64,000 nt of DNA from JAUYIV01 sp035464675. GTDB taxonomy: Bacteria > Actinomycetota > Acidimicrobiia > Spongiisociales > UBA11373. The notes under the pieces were generated by a model, which did no database searches, was not told the origin of the DNA, and worked only from the letters and a program-made list of their open reading frames with translations. Below, piece after piece: positions 30,354 to 38,883 of the stretch. The number at the start of each line of letters is the position of its first letter. The first letter of the stretch is position 1. Location of the stretch: positions 9,779-73,778 of the forward strand of contig DATHSA010000054.1 of assembly GCA_035464675.1 (NCBI GenBank), written 5' to 3'. Both the position numbers and the translations under genes were made by a program.

Positions 30354-31124
30354 CTACGTGATCGCCTTGCGGAACGCCAGCGTCGCTCCGGTGAAGGTCA
30401 CCACCGCCAAGCCTCCCGTCACGGCCAGCGCTTCACCGATGGCGCCCCAGTCCCATCCGGTGTTCACGAGGGCACGAAGCGCCTCCACGATGTACGTGAT
30501 CGGGTTGAACGTCGCCACCGCATCGAGCCAGTCCGGGAGCAGGATCGACGGCATGAACGCCGTCGAGAGGAAGAGCACCGGGAAGGTGATGAGGATCCCC
30601 ACGATCATCGTCAACTCTCCGTTCCGGGTGCGGAGGGCGATGATGTTGGAGAGGCCGGCCCAGGCGACTCCGAAGAGGGCGGCGAGCACCACCATCACCG
30701 CCACGCCGGCCACACCGGTGGCGAACCTCGCCCCCATCGCCAGGGAGACGAGCACGATCACGGCCCCCTGGGCCATCGCTCGCGAAGCGTCGGCCAGGAG
30801 CTTCCCGAGCAGGATGCTCGATCGTCGTATTGGTGCGATGAGGAACTTGTCGAGCATCCCGTCCTCGATATCGGTCACCATTCCGATCCCGGACTGGAAC
30901 GCGGAGTTGAGAGCCGTCAATGCCACGATGCTGGGGACCAGGAACTGCAGGTAGGAGTCGTACTCGAACCCGGGAAGCCGATCGAGGTTGCTGAACACCT
31001 GGCTGAACAGCAGCAGGAAGATCAGCGGCTGTGCGAGGGCGAAGAAGAGCAGCAGAGGGATCCGCACCAGCTTCTTCATCTGGCGGGCCCAGAGGATCCC
31101 CGACTCACGCAGGCTGCGGATCAC
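30354..31124 (-). CDS. ABC-2 type transporter permease
   Basis: 256 residues with six membrane segments and the DrrB-like loop DGMLDKFLIAPIRRSSILLGK after the second helix. Together with the coupled ATPase (ATGA overlap at 31121-31124) it forms an exporter of unknown substrate, by family likely a drug, lipid or polysaccharide. It is the last gene of its unit. Confidence 0.9.
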   Translation of the reverse strand: MIRSLRESGILWARQMKKLVRIPLLLFFALAQPLIFLLLFSQVFSNLDRLPGFEYDSYLQFLVPSIVALTALNSAFQSGIGMVTDIEDGMLDKFLIAPIRRSSILLGKLLADASRAMAQGAVIVLVSLAMGARFATGVAGVAVMVVLAALFGVAWAGLSNIIALRTRNGELTMIVGILITFPVLFLSTAFMPSILLPDWLDAVATFNPITYIVEALRALVNTGWDWGAIGEALAVTGGLAVVTFTGATLAFRKAIT

Positions 31125-32116
31125 CGGCGTCTCCTCATCCTTAGCCGGCTGGGCGGCTTGGCCTCCTCCACCCGCATCCGGCTCCCGGCGTGACGCAGGA
31201 ATACGTCGTCGAGGGTGGGCGCCGAGAGTTCGAGGCGGGCGACGCTGACCGACGCCGAGTCGAGGGCTCTCACCACCTCGGCCAACTGGCTGGACGCATT
31301 GGCGGTGAACACCCTTATCGAGTGATCGAACCGGGCCGTCTCATCGCCGTCCGAGAAGCGGTCGAGCACCCCGGCCGCCTTGTCCATCTCGGCATCACCG
31401 ACCTCGTCGGGGAGGGTCACGGTTATCGCCTCCCCACCGAGGTCGCGCTTCAACGCGGCCGGCGTCCCCTCGACGGCGATCACCCCCTGATCGATGATCG
31501 CCAGGCGCGTGGCGAGGGCGTCGGCCTCCTCGAGGTACTGCGTGGTCAGGAAGATCGTGACGCCGCGCCCGTTCAACTCACGCAGGTACTCCCACAGGGC
31601 ACGACGGGTCTGAGGATCGAGGCCGGTGGTCGGCTCGTCGAGGAAGAGCACCCGCGGGCCGTGAACCAGAGCCTGCCCGAGGTCGAGCCGCCGACGCATG
31701 CCCCCGCTGAAGGTGCCCGCCCGGCGGCCGGCGGCGTCGACGAGTTGGAGCACCTCGAGGAGCTCGTCACAGCGCCGATTCGCCTCGGCAGCGTCGAGCC
31801 CGTGGAGTCGCCCCTGCATGATGAGGTTCTCGCGAGCGGTCAGGTCGTCGTCCACACCGATGAACTGGGCCGCATACCCGATCCGTTTTCTGACCTCTTC
31901 GGGATCGGCGGTCACGTCGATCCCATCGACCGTGGCCACGCCCGACGTCGGTTTGAGGAGGGTGACCAGCACTCGGATCGTCGTGGTCTTCCCGGCACCG
32001 TTGGGACCCAGGAAGCCGAAGATCTCCCCCTCCTCGACAGCGAACGAGATCCCGTCCACCGCCCGAACCTCGCCGGGGTACACCTTGACGAGATCACTGA
32101 CCCGCAGCAGCGACAT
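31121..32116 (-). CDS. ABC transporter ATP-binding protein (DrrA-like)
   Basis: 331 residues. Walker A GPNGAGKTTT, Q-loop, signature SGGMRRR, Walker B LFLDEPTTGLD and H-loop region TTQYLEEAD. The C-terminal extension (about 220-331) is typical of daunorubicin-resistance-type ATPases. TAGCCT ends 7 nt before the ATG. It drives the downstream permease. Confidence 0.93.
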   Translation of the reverse strand: MSLLRVSDLVKVYPGEVRAVDGISFAVEEGEIFGFLGPNGAGKTTTIRVLVTLLKPTSGVATVDGIDVTADPEEVRKRIGYAAQFIGVDDDLTARENLIMQGRLHGLDAAEANRRCDELLEVLQLVDAAGRRAGTFSGGMRRRLDLGQALVHGPRVLFLDEPTTGLDPQTRRALWEYLRELNGRGVTIFLTTQYLEEADALATRLAIIDQGVIAVEGTPAALKRDLGGEAITVTLPDEVGDAEMDKAAGVLDRFSDGDETARFDHSIRVFTANASSQLAEVVRALDSASVSVARLELSAPTLDDVFLRHAGSRMRVEEAKPPSRLRMRRRR

Positions 32117-32123
32117 GAAGCGG

Positions 32124-32129
32124 AGGCTA
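32124..32129 (-). promoter_or_regulatory. -10 box TAGCCT for the ABC exporter operon
   Basis: Ends 7 nt before the ATG at 32116; leaderless spacing. Confidence 0.5.
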
Positions 32130-33491
32130 ACCGGCCGCCAGCACCGTCAGGCCGAGCGCGGTGAGGGCAACCATCAGAGCCAGCATGGCGTACTGGGTGC
32201 GCACCGCTCGGGACCCCGGGAAGACGGCGAGCGCCCGATCGTGAGCGAGTGCCACGCCCACGACGTGGCCACCGACGATCGCCGTCAACTGCACCCACCA
32301 CACCGCGACCGGAGGGATCCACGTGTAGTCGGGCCCGTAGTCGATGGTGCCGAACAGGTTCCACCCGAGGCCCAGTGGGTCACTGAGCGCCGGGATCAAC
32401 AGCTGCCCCTCGAAGGCGATGAGGGTGAAATAGTGGGCAAAGGCATAGGCGAGGGCGATCGGCACCAGGGTGTGCGCAAACGACCCCGCCACCTCGGCGG
32501 GACCGGGGCCGTTGGGACCGGCGATCCGGGACGCCCACCACGACGCCGCGGCATACGCGCCGCCGATGACGGCCACGACCGCGACCAGGGCGATCGTCTT
32601 GAACCACATCGTGGACTGGTTGGCCCCCGCCAGCGCGAACGAGAAGTCGTCCCACCATGGGGTCCCCGAAATCCCGTCGTAGGTGACGGTGCCGATCATC
32701 GCTACGACGAACGCTGCGAGCCCGGGCCACCGGGGAAGGACCGGGAGAGCGCGCAGCCACCCCCTCCAACCGATGCGACCATCGGGCCTCCTGCCCAGCG
32801 GAGCAATCCCGCTGAGCAAGCGCTGATAGACGGACAACGCCTCGGTGGACGCCACGACGCGGTCGATACCGAACCTGAAGGCCAGCCCCATGATCGCCAC
32901 CGTGTAGACCAGAGTCGCCAGGCCGAGGGTCTGAGGATCACCGGACTCCGGGTGCACGAGCTCGAGCCAGACGATGCCCATGAACACGATCGCCGCCGGC
33001 CACACGCCCTCGGGCCCCGGTCCGGAAGGTCCTTCGAGGCGGGCGAGACGACCCAGAGTCCGCCACGGGCTTATGACGGCCCAAAGGTTTCCGGCCATTG
33101 CAGCGGCGAACGGGAGCACCAGCCAGACGACCACCCAGACCGCCACCGGCGCGATATTGCTCCGGGCATCGACGTCGCCGGAGAGCCCGGCAGCGATGAC
33201 CAGGACAAGCCCGAACAGGCCGAGCGCCGACAGGATCCCGCCGAGCCGGCTCGGTAGCGCCCACCCACCACGCCATCTGGGCCCATCCTGAAGGCGCGGG
33301 CTCGGCCACAGGACCGCCAGCGCGCCAAACGTGATCAGCAGCACCACGCCGGCTCCGACCAGGAAGTACTCCAGTGGCACCGGGAGATCGCTCCTGCCTC
33401 CGATCCCGTGCGCCGAGGCGATGCCCGGGACGACAAGCGCCGCGAGGACCACGGCCAGGACGACTCCCCCGCGACGGACGCGTGGCGTCAC
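32127..33491 (-). CDS. Multi-pass membrane protein paired with a cupredoxin lipoprotein
   Basis: 454 residues. An N-terminal signal-like helix ends in SAHGIGGRSDLPVPL, and about eleven further membrane helices follow. Conserved-looking His residues sit near the exported N-terminus (AHG) and in later helices (AHYFTLIAF, GHVVGVALAHD). Start is GTG 33491, overlapping the lipoprotein stop as GTGA. I do not recognise an established function. The tight coupling to a His-rich cupredoxin-like lipoprotein suggests metal (copper or iron) handling or electron transfer, which is inference. Confidence 0.7.
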   Translation of the reverse strand: MTPRVRRGGVVLAVVLAALVVPGIASAHGIGGRSDLPVPLEYFLVGAGVVLLITFGALAVLWPSPRLQDGPRWRGGWALPSRLGGILSALGLFGLVLVIAAGLSGDVDARSNIAPVAVWVVVWLVLPFAAAMAGNLWAVISPWRTLGRLARLEGPSGPGPEGVWPAAIVFMGIVWLELVHPESGDPQTLGLATLVYTVAIMGLAFRFGIDRVVASTEALSVYQRLLSGIAPLGRRPDGRIGWRGWLRALPVLPRWPGLAAFVVAMIGTVTYDGISGTPWWDDFSFALAGANQSTMWFKTIALVAVVAVIGGAYAAASWWASRIAGPNGPGPAEVAGSFAHTLVPIALAYAFAHYFTLIAFEGQLLIPALSDPLGLGWNLFGTIDYGPDYTWIPPVAVWWVQLTAIVGGHVVGVALAHDRALAVFPGSRAVRTQYAMLALMVALTALGLTVLAAG

Positions 33492-33937
33492 GAGACCTGG
33501 AGCTCGACCAGCAATCGGTGAGAGTCCTCGAGTTCGACCTCGAAGATCCCCGGGATGTTCGCGGCGAACTCGATCACTGCGGGCTGGCCGGGTGCGATGT
33601 CGGCGGTGAGGTCGTATCCGTGGAGGTGCACCTCGTCGGTGGCATCCCCGGCGATGGTGAGCCGTATCCCGGTTCCCGTGGTGATCTGGATCCGCCCGGA
33701 CGTCGGGATCCCCTCGACCCGCACCTCGGCGGACGAGCCAATCACCTCGATGACGATGTCGACGAACGAGTCCGCCGTCGTCGTGGTCGCGGGATTGCTG
33801 GTGCTCGGAACCGGCGGCAGGGTGGTCACCGACGCGGTCGTGGAGGGGGTGTCGGCACCCGTCGTGGTCGTCGCATCGTCGTCGCCACAGGCGGGGACGA
33901 TGAACACGGCGATCGCGATCAACAGGAGTCTGCGCAT
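33488..33937 (-). CDS. Cupredoxin-like lipoprotein
   Basis: 149 residues. Signal peptide with lipobox VPAC (Cys17), a Thr-rich linker to about residue 60, then a single beta-sandwich domain. The domain has EVHLHGYDLTADIAPGQPA and GIFEVELEDSHRLLVELQV, the pattern of small cupredoxin-type metal proteins with His residues in HLHGYD and EDSH. It is coupled to the large membrane protein downstream. TACCCT ends 8 nt before the ATG. Confidence 0.75.
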   Translation of the reverse strand: MRRLLLIAIAVFIVPACGDDDATTTTGADTPSTTASVTTLPPVPSTSNPATTTTADSFVDIVIEVIGSSAEVRVEGIPTSGRIQITTGTGIRLTIAGDATDEVHLHGYDLTADIAPGQPAVIEFAANIPGIFEVELEDSHRLLVELQVS

Positions 33938-33945
33938 GGGACGGG

Positions 33946-33951
33946 AGGGTA
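33946..33951 (-). promoter_or_regulatory. -10 box TACCCT for the cupredoxin/membrane operon
   Basis: Ends 8 nt before the ATG at 33937; leaderless spacing. Confidence 0.5.
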
Positions 33952-33965
33952 GATCGACTTCGGCT

Positions 33966-34283
33966 TCAGTCGTCGAGGTCGGTGCGGATCTCCCAACGGA
34001 TCTCGCCGCCTTCCAGGCGAGCCTTCACCCGATACTCGACCGAGGTGTCGTGAGTTTCGAACCGGACCTCGATCTCGTTCGCGCCGCTCGTGTTGATCCG
34101 GCCGAAAACCCTGCGCGGGAATCGTCGAGGCCAGCGTCAGAATCCCCGCGGTGGCGGTGACGGTCCCCGAGCGAAGTGGATGTGGTCGAGGGGCTACCCG
34201 CAGTCGAGCTCGTCGTCGGCGACGCCGACAGCCAGGGCCATGAAACCGATGACCGCTCCTACCGCAGTCAGTCTCTTGAACAT
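33966..34283 (-). pseudogene. Remnant of a small exported protein, broken by frameshifts
   Basis: From ATG 34283 (AAGGAG 8 nt before it) a signal-peptide-like start MFKRLTAVGAVIGFMALAV leads to an in-frame TAG after 29 codons. Protein-like pieces then appear in changing frames: a Ser/Thr linker (SPSTTSTS), a strand-like TATAGILTLASTIPAQ, and finally RINTSGANEIEVRF, then VEYRVKARLEGGEIRWEI, ending at TGA 33966-33968 back in the first frame. This looks like one secreted protein of about 105 residues inactivated by several indels, or assembly error. The alternative is a 29-residue peptide plus non-coding sequence. Confidence 0.5.
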
Positions 34284-34394
34284 CGGTCGATCTCCTTCAG
34301 TTGGTGGTGGACACGCTGAATCGTCCGTCGCACCGCCACACGGGCGCTTGAGTTCCGCCTTGGGGAATCCTGAAGCGGGGCACCCGCCCTGGAC

Positions 34395-34428
34395 GCGCTC
34401 GAGGGGCCCCGAAGAGCCCCTCGAGCGC
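34395..34428 (-). terminator. Strong hairpin, 13-bp perfect stem
   Basis: GCGCTCGAGGGGC and its exact complement are separated by 8 nt. It lies about 150 bp past the MoaD-like gene and before the pseudogene on the same strand, so it probably ends the DUF885 operon. There is no T-tract. The rest of 34284-34577 shows no convincing gene. Confidence 0.6.
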
Positions 34429-34577
34429 GAGGTAGCCGATCAGGCGCTCGCTGCGCCCCATCCGATCCCGGTCGAAGATGCGGCGGCGTCGGCGAGAACC
34501 GCGTACTCCGGGTCCGGTCTCGATCCCTCGGCGAGCGTCGGTGGGTACGCCGACCGAGGGATGGCGTGGATGATCAC

Positions 34578-34910
34578 CTATTCGCCGTGGCCATTCCCCG
34601 AATCGGCACGCCCTAATCCTCCAATTCGAGACGCTCCCCCTGAGACCGCCTGGAGGATCGTGACCACCGCTCCGGGTTCGATGGGGGCCGCCAGCCGCTC
34701 GGCGTCGCGGGCGGCGCGGCCGTCGTGGAAGACCGACACGTTGGGCCTGACCGAGCCGGTCTCGTCGAAGACGTGCACCCGCAGCTGCGGGAGAACCCTG
34801 AACAGCCCTTCGAGGGCCTCGCCGACCGTGGAGGCCTCGACTGGGATCTCCTTGCGTCCGTCGCCGATCTCCGCCAGCAGCGACGGGATGCGAACGGTGG
34901 CCGGCGGCAT
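34578..34910 (-). CDS. MoaD/ThiS-family beta-grasp protein with a C-terminal extension
   Basis: 110 residues. The MoaD-like fold ends in ILQAVSGG, the diglycine that MoaD/ThiS use as sulfur carrier, but the chain continues for about 18 residues (ASRIGGLG, then Gly/His-rich). An exposed C-terminal GG would need cleavage, as for some ubiquitin-like proteins. It is coupled by ATGA to the Asp-box propeller gene, and no molybdopterin or thiamine gene lies nearby. Function unknown. Confidence 0.75.
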   Translation of the reverse strand: MPPATVRIPSLLAEIGDGRKEIPVEASTVGEALEGLFRVLPQLRVHVFDETGSVRPNVSVFHDGRAARDAERLAAPIEPGAVVTILQAVSGGASRIGGLGRADSGNGHGE

Positions 34911-35950
34911 CAGACCTCGAGCACGCCGACGCTGAGGATGCGGGGAAGCACTTCCGGCAACGCGGTCCACGTGTCGCCGCCATCGCCGGTGAGATGAACC
35001 GTGCCGGCCGTGGTCCCCACGTAGACGCCGCCCGCTCCATCGGTGGCGATGGCGTCGCGCAGGACGCCGGCGTACACCGGCTCCTCGGGATGGCCCTCCC
35101 CCGACACGTGCCACGAGTCACCGCGGTCCGTGGACCGGTATACCCGGAACTCGCCACCGAGCGGCATGCGGTGCTCGTCGCTTTCCAGGGGAACCACGAA
35201 CAGCGCCCCCGAAGCCCCATCGCGAGCGATCGGGAACCCGAACCGCGCCGGAAGGCCCTCCTCGATCCGCTGCCAGGAGTCACCCCCGTCATGGGTCCGG
35301 TAGACCCCGGTGTGCTCCTGACGCCAGATCGTGTCGGGATCGTCGGGGTCGGCCACGAGGCAATGCACGCAATAGCCGATCTCCTCGTCGTCCGGGTCGG
35401 GTGCCGGCTTGGTCACACCCTTGTTGGCGAGCTGCCAGGAGTCACCCCCGTCCTCGGTACGGAACACACCCACCGCGGACACGCCGAGCCACATCCGCTC
35501 GGCGTCGTTCGGGTCGAAGAGCAGGCGATGAGCCGCCAGCCCACCGAACCCGGGCTGCCAGCCAGGCCGAGTGGCATGCTCATTGAACCCCGGGACCGGC
35601 CGCCACGACGCACCGTCGTCGTCGCTGCGGAACAAGCCCGCCTGATCGACCGCGGCGTAGGTGGTGTCTCCCGAGGTGGCGATCGTCCACACGTTGTTGA
35701 GCTTGCGATCGCCCCCCTCGGGCCACGCCGGACCATCCACGATCTGCTCCCACTCACCGAGATCGGCGCTGCGATGGATGGCCGCTCCGAACCAGTTCGA
35801 CCCCGTGGCAAGCAGATGGTCGCCCGACGGCGACCGCCCGAAGGTCGTCACCGCCCATCCCTTGAACTGGGGCCCCGACAGATCCCATCGGGAGCCATTC
35901 CCCCGCAGGAAGAACGCCCCTTTGACCGTGCCGATACCGATCGTCGTCAT
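34910..35950 (-). CDS. Asp-box (BNR-repeat) beta-propeller protein
   Basis: 346 residues with at least six SxDxGxxW Asp-boxes (SDDDGASW, TEDGGDSW, THDGGDSW, STDRGDSW, TGDGGDTW and a degenerate SADLGEWE), the fold of sialidase/VPS10-type propellers. No signal peptide, so cytosolic. Enzyme residues of sialidases are not evident. It is coupled on both sides: ATGA with DUF885 upstream and ATGA with the MoaD-like gene downstream. Confidence 0.8.
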   Translation of the reverse strand: MTTIGIGTVKGAFFLRGNGSRWDLSGPQFKGWAVTTFGRSPSGDHLLATGSNWFGAAIHRSADLGEWEQIVDGPAWPEGGDRKLNNVWTIATSGDTTYAAVDQAGLFRSDDDGASWRPVPGFNEHATRPGWQPGFGGLAAHRLLFDPNDAERMWLGVSAVGVFRTEDGGDSWQLANKGVTKPAPDPDDEEIGYCVHCLVADPDDPDTIWRQEHTGVYRTHDGGDSWQRIEEGLPARFGFPIARDGASGALFVVPLESDEHRMPLGGEFRVYRSTDRGDSWHVSGEGHPEEPVYAGVLRDAIATDGAGGVYVGTTAGTVHLTGDGGDTWTALPEVLPRILSVGVLEV

Positions 35951-37620
35951 GTCGACTCCTCGGCCATGTGGTCGCGCATCACGGTGAGCCCGGTCGACCC
36001 GATGGCGAGCAGCCGGGCGTGGAAGTCCTTCTGATCGAACGCCGATCCCCGGCGCCGCCGCGCATCGGAGCGCAGATCATGGATGGCCTGCTGGCCCACC
36101 TTGTACGAGATGGCCTGCCCGGCCCATCCCAGATACCGGTTCATCTCGGAGACCGCGACGTCGTGCTCCTGCGCCGCATACTCTTCGAGCATCTCGACGC
36201 CGAGATCGAACGACCAGCGCTCTCCGGGATGGAACGGCTGGCCCTCGGGGACGGGCAGGTCGAGGTGCGACCCTATGTCTATGACGACCCGGCAGGCACG
36301 GAGCATCTCTGAGGAGAGCTTCCCCATCCTGTAGTCGGGCTTCTCGAGATAGCCCAGTTCGTCCATGAGATCCTCGGCATACAGCGCCCACCCCTCGCCC
36401 GATCCCGAGTACCACACGAGGAGTTTCTGCAACCGGGACACCCGGTCGCCGGCGGTCATCTGGAGTCCGCTCTGGAGGTGGTGGCCGGGGAACCCCTCGT
36501 GGTACGCAGTGGACACCTGATCGAAGAGGGGGACCACCTGCGTTTCTCCGATCGACCACCAGACCGTACCGGGCCGGGTGAAGTCCTCACTGGGGCTCAC
36601 GTAGTAGGCGCCGAGGGATCCTCCCGGAGGCGCCATCTTCACGTCGACACGCCGAATCGGCTCGGGGACCTCGAAGTGTGCGCCCTCGAGGTCCGAAAGG
36701 GCGACCTCCAGCCTCTCCTGCATCAGATCCCGGAACTCCTGCTGGCTTTGGGTGGCCCGACCCGGATCCGTCTGGAGCAGGTGAAGCACCTCGCGGAGTT
36801 CGGCCTCGGGCAGGATCTCGTTCGCCACCTCCGACATCGCAGCGCGGATCCGTGCCACCTCCTCCCAACCCCAGTCGTAGGTGGCCCTGGGCTCGATGTC
36901 GGCGCCGAGAAACTTCCGGGCCAGGCGCACGTACCGCTCCTCTCCCACGCCGTCCGCGTCGATGGCATCCGGGAGATACGTCGACTCGAGATACCCGGCG
37001 ATTGCCCCGTACGCCTGCTTCGCCGTGGCGACACCGTCGCCGAGCCGCGCAAGCAACCCCTCGTCGGCGACCTCCGCGGCCGCGCCGGGCAGTGTGTCGA
37101 AGAACGACCCGTCGGCGGCGTAGTTGCGGGCCTGACGCGCCGCCTCGATCACCTGCCGGCGCGCCACGGTCATTCCACGCGACCGCCCCAGTTCGAGTGT
37201 CTGCCGGTATCCGTCCAGGGCATCGCCGAGGCCCTCGAGACGGGAGGCGACGTTGGTCCAGCCGTCGGCGGTCGAGGTGTCCATGTGGTCGAAGACCTCC
37301 CGGATGTCCTGGATCGGCGACGCGATGCTGTTCAACTCGAGGAGGTGCTCGTCCGCGTCGTGCCAGGCGAGTTCGTCGGCCGCGAACTGGACGGCGACGC
37401 GGTGAGCCAGACGCCCCCACGGCTCGTCGGGTACCGGTGTGGCTTCGACCCTGCGCAGTTGGGACCGGATCAGGTCTGCGGTCGACTCGTACCCCGCGGG
37501 CGAGAAGTCGTTCATCTCGTGCTCGTGGCCCGGCACGCCGAGATAGGTCGCCAGCATGGGCAGATGCTGGACCAGCTCGTCCACCATGTCGCTGCCCAAC
37601 TGATAGATGTCATCTGTCAA
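35947..37620 (-). CDS. DUF885-family putative metallopeptidase
   Basis: 557 residues. The family motif YHEGFPGHHLQ (HExxPGHH, about residue 371) resembles a zinc-peptidase site; DUF885 proteins are thought to be carboxypeptidase-like. No signal peptide. Start is TTG 37620 with GGCGGAG 6-10 nt upstream, and no other start fits. First gene of the DUF885, propeller, MoaD-like operon. Confidence 0.88.
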   Translation of the reverse strand: MTDDIYQLGSDMVDELVQHLPMLATYLGVPGHEHEMNDFSPAGYESTADLIRSQLRRVEATPVPDEPWGRLAHRVAVQFAADELAWHDADEHLLELNSIASPIQDIREVFDHMDTSTADGWTNVASRLEGLGDALDGYRQTLELGRSRGMTVARRQVIEAARQARNYAADGSFFDTLPGAAAEVADEGLLARLGDGVATAKQAYGAIAGYLESTYLPDAIDADGVGEERYVRLARKFLGADIEPRATYDWGWEEVARIRAAMSEVANEILPEAELREVLHLLQTDPGRATQSQQEFRDLMQERLEVALSDLEGAHFEVPEPIRRVDVKMAPPGGSLGAYYVSPSEDFTRPGTVWWSIGETQVVPLFDQVSTAYHEGFPGHHLQSGLQMTAGDRVSRLQKLLVWYSGSGEGWALYAEDLMDELGYLEKPDYRMGKLSSEMLRACRVVIDIGSHLDLPVPEGQPFHPGERWSFDLGVEMLEEYAAQEHDVAVSEMNRYLGWAGQAISYKVGQQAIHDLRSDARRRRGSAFDQKDFHARLLAIGSTGLTVMRDHMAEEST

Positions 37621-37821
37621 TGGGACTCCGCCGATCGGCGTGGCGACGATAGCGAACGGGCGGCGGAAGGGTCATTGGCCGGATCCTGGCGCCTGCGCCG
37701 AAACAAGGATCTCCGAGTCGCCGCGCCATCGGCGTCGCCCGGCGGGAGCGGACGAGGAGAGGAACGCAGCCACGGGGTCGATGACTGGCGAGGCATGGGC
37801 GTGGTCCCCGAGCACCGCACG

Positions 37822-37827
37822 TAGGCT
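37822..37827 (+). promoter_or_regulatory. -10 box TAGGCT for azlCD
   Basis: Ends 8 nt before the ATG at 37836; leaderless spacing. Confidence 0.5.
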
Positions 37828-37835
37828 TTCCGACG

Positions 37836-38528
37836 ATGTCTGGCTCCACCCGCCGCGATGCCTTCTTTGCGGGGGTGCGGAGCATCCTCCCCATCACTCT
37901 CGGGGTGATCCCCTTCGGGGTGATCGCCGGGGCGGCGGCCATCGAGTCCGGTCTGGCCGCCGGCCAGGCGATCGCCCTGTCCCCGGTCGTGTTCGCCGGC
38001 GCCGCCCAGCTCGCGACCGTGGACCTGATCGCACGCGACGCCGCACCGCTCGTGATCGTGCTCACCGCCCTCGTGATCAACGCCCGGTTCGCCATGTACA
38101 GCGCATCGCTCGCTCCGTGGCTCAAGGGATCGAGCCCGACCCGCAAGGGCGTGGCGGCGTATCTGCTCACCGACCAGGGATTTGCACTCAGCATCGTCCA
38201 CTTCGACCGGACCGAGGCCGATCTCGACACCCGGATCGCGTTCTACTTCGGCGCCGCAGCCCCGCTGTGGGTGATCTGGCAGACCACCTCCGTGATCGGC
38301 GTCGTGATCGGCTCTGGGGTTCCGCCGGAGTGGTCGCTCGACTTCGCGATCCCGTTGGTGTTCATGGCACTGCTCTTCCCCGCGATACGCGACCGGGGGA
38401 CCCGCGTTGCAGCCGTCGTTGCCGGCCTCGCCGCCGTGGCCCTGATCGGCCTGCCGCTCAACCTGGGTCTGCTTGCCGCCTCCGCGCTGGGCATCGCCGC
38501 CGGGACAGTCGTCGGAGCAGGCGAATGA
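37836..38528 (+). CDS. azlC: Branched-chain amino acid exporter, large subunit (AzlC)
   Basis: 230 residues, about five to six membrane segments, with the AzlC signatures LPITLGVIPFGVIAG, SPVVFAGAAQLATVDLI and NARFAMYSASLAPWL. It exports branched-chain amino acids with AzlD, which overlaps it by ATGA. Confidence 0.93.
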   Translation: MSGSTRRDAFFAGVRSILPITLGVIPFGVIAGAAAIESGLAAGQAIALSPVVFAGAAQLATVDLIARDAAPLVIVLTALVINARFAMYSASLAPWLKGSSPTRKGVAAYLLTDQGFALSIVHFDRTEADLDTRIAFYFGAAAPLWVIWQTTSVIGVVIGSGVPPEWSLDFAIPLVFMALLFPAIRDRGTRVAAVVAGLAAVALIGLPLNLGLLAASALGIAAGTVVGAGE

Positions 38529-38851
38529 CGACCCTCTCGGCGCCGGTCGTGTGGACGGTGATGGCGGCAATCGGAGTCGGGACTTGGCTGCTGCGGATCT
38601 CGTTCCTGGCGCTTCTCGGCCGTGTCGATCAGGTTCCGCCCTCTCTCTCCCGCGTGCTGCGCTACATCCCCGCCGCAGTACTCGCCGCACTCGTGCTTCC
38701 CGCGCTGACCCACGCGACCGGCGGGTTCGACCTGGCCACCGACCGCTTCGCCGCCGGGGCGGTAGCGGCCCTGGTGGCGTGGCGCACCCGGAACGTGCTG
38801 GCAACGATCACGGTCGGGATGGTCTGCCTGTGGATGCTGCAGGCCATCTGA
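38525..38851 (+). CDS. azlD: Branched-chain amino acid exporter, small subunit (AzlD)
   Basis: 108 residues with three to four membrane segments and the AzlD-type start TWLLRISFLALLGR and later RYIPAAVLAALVLP. Coupled to azlC. Ends 33 bp from a convergent gene. Confidence 0.9.
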   Translation: MTTLSAPVVWTVMAAIGVGTWLLRISFLALLGRVDQVPPSLSRVLRYIPAAVLAALVLPALTHATGGFDLATDRFAAGAVAALVAWRTRNVLATITVGMVCLWMLQAI

Positions 38852-38883
38852 GTGCCGGTCGGCCGGCCGCGTGGTGAGGCGGG

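Noticed and set aside
34297..34461. Small ORF of 54 codons starting MGRSERLIGYLALEGLFG
   Set aside because: It spans the strong 13-bp hairpin, has no ribosome-binding site, and its sequence follows the hairpin rather than a protein pattern.
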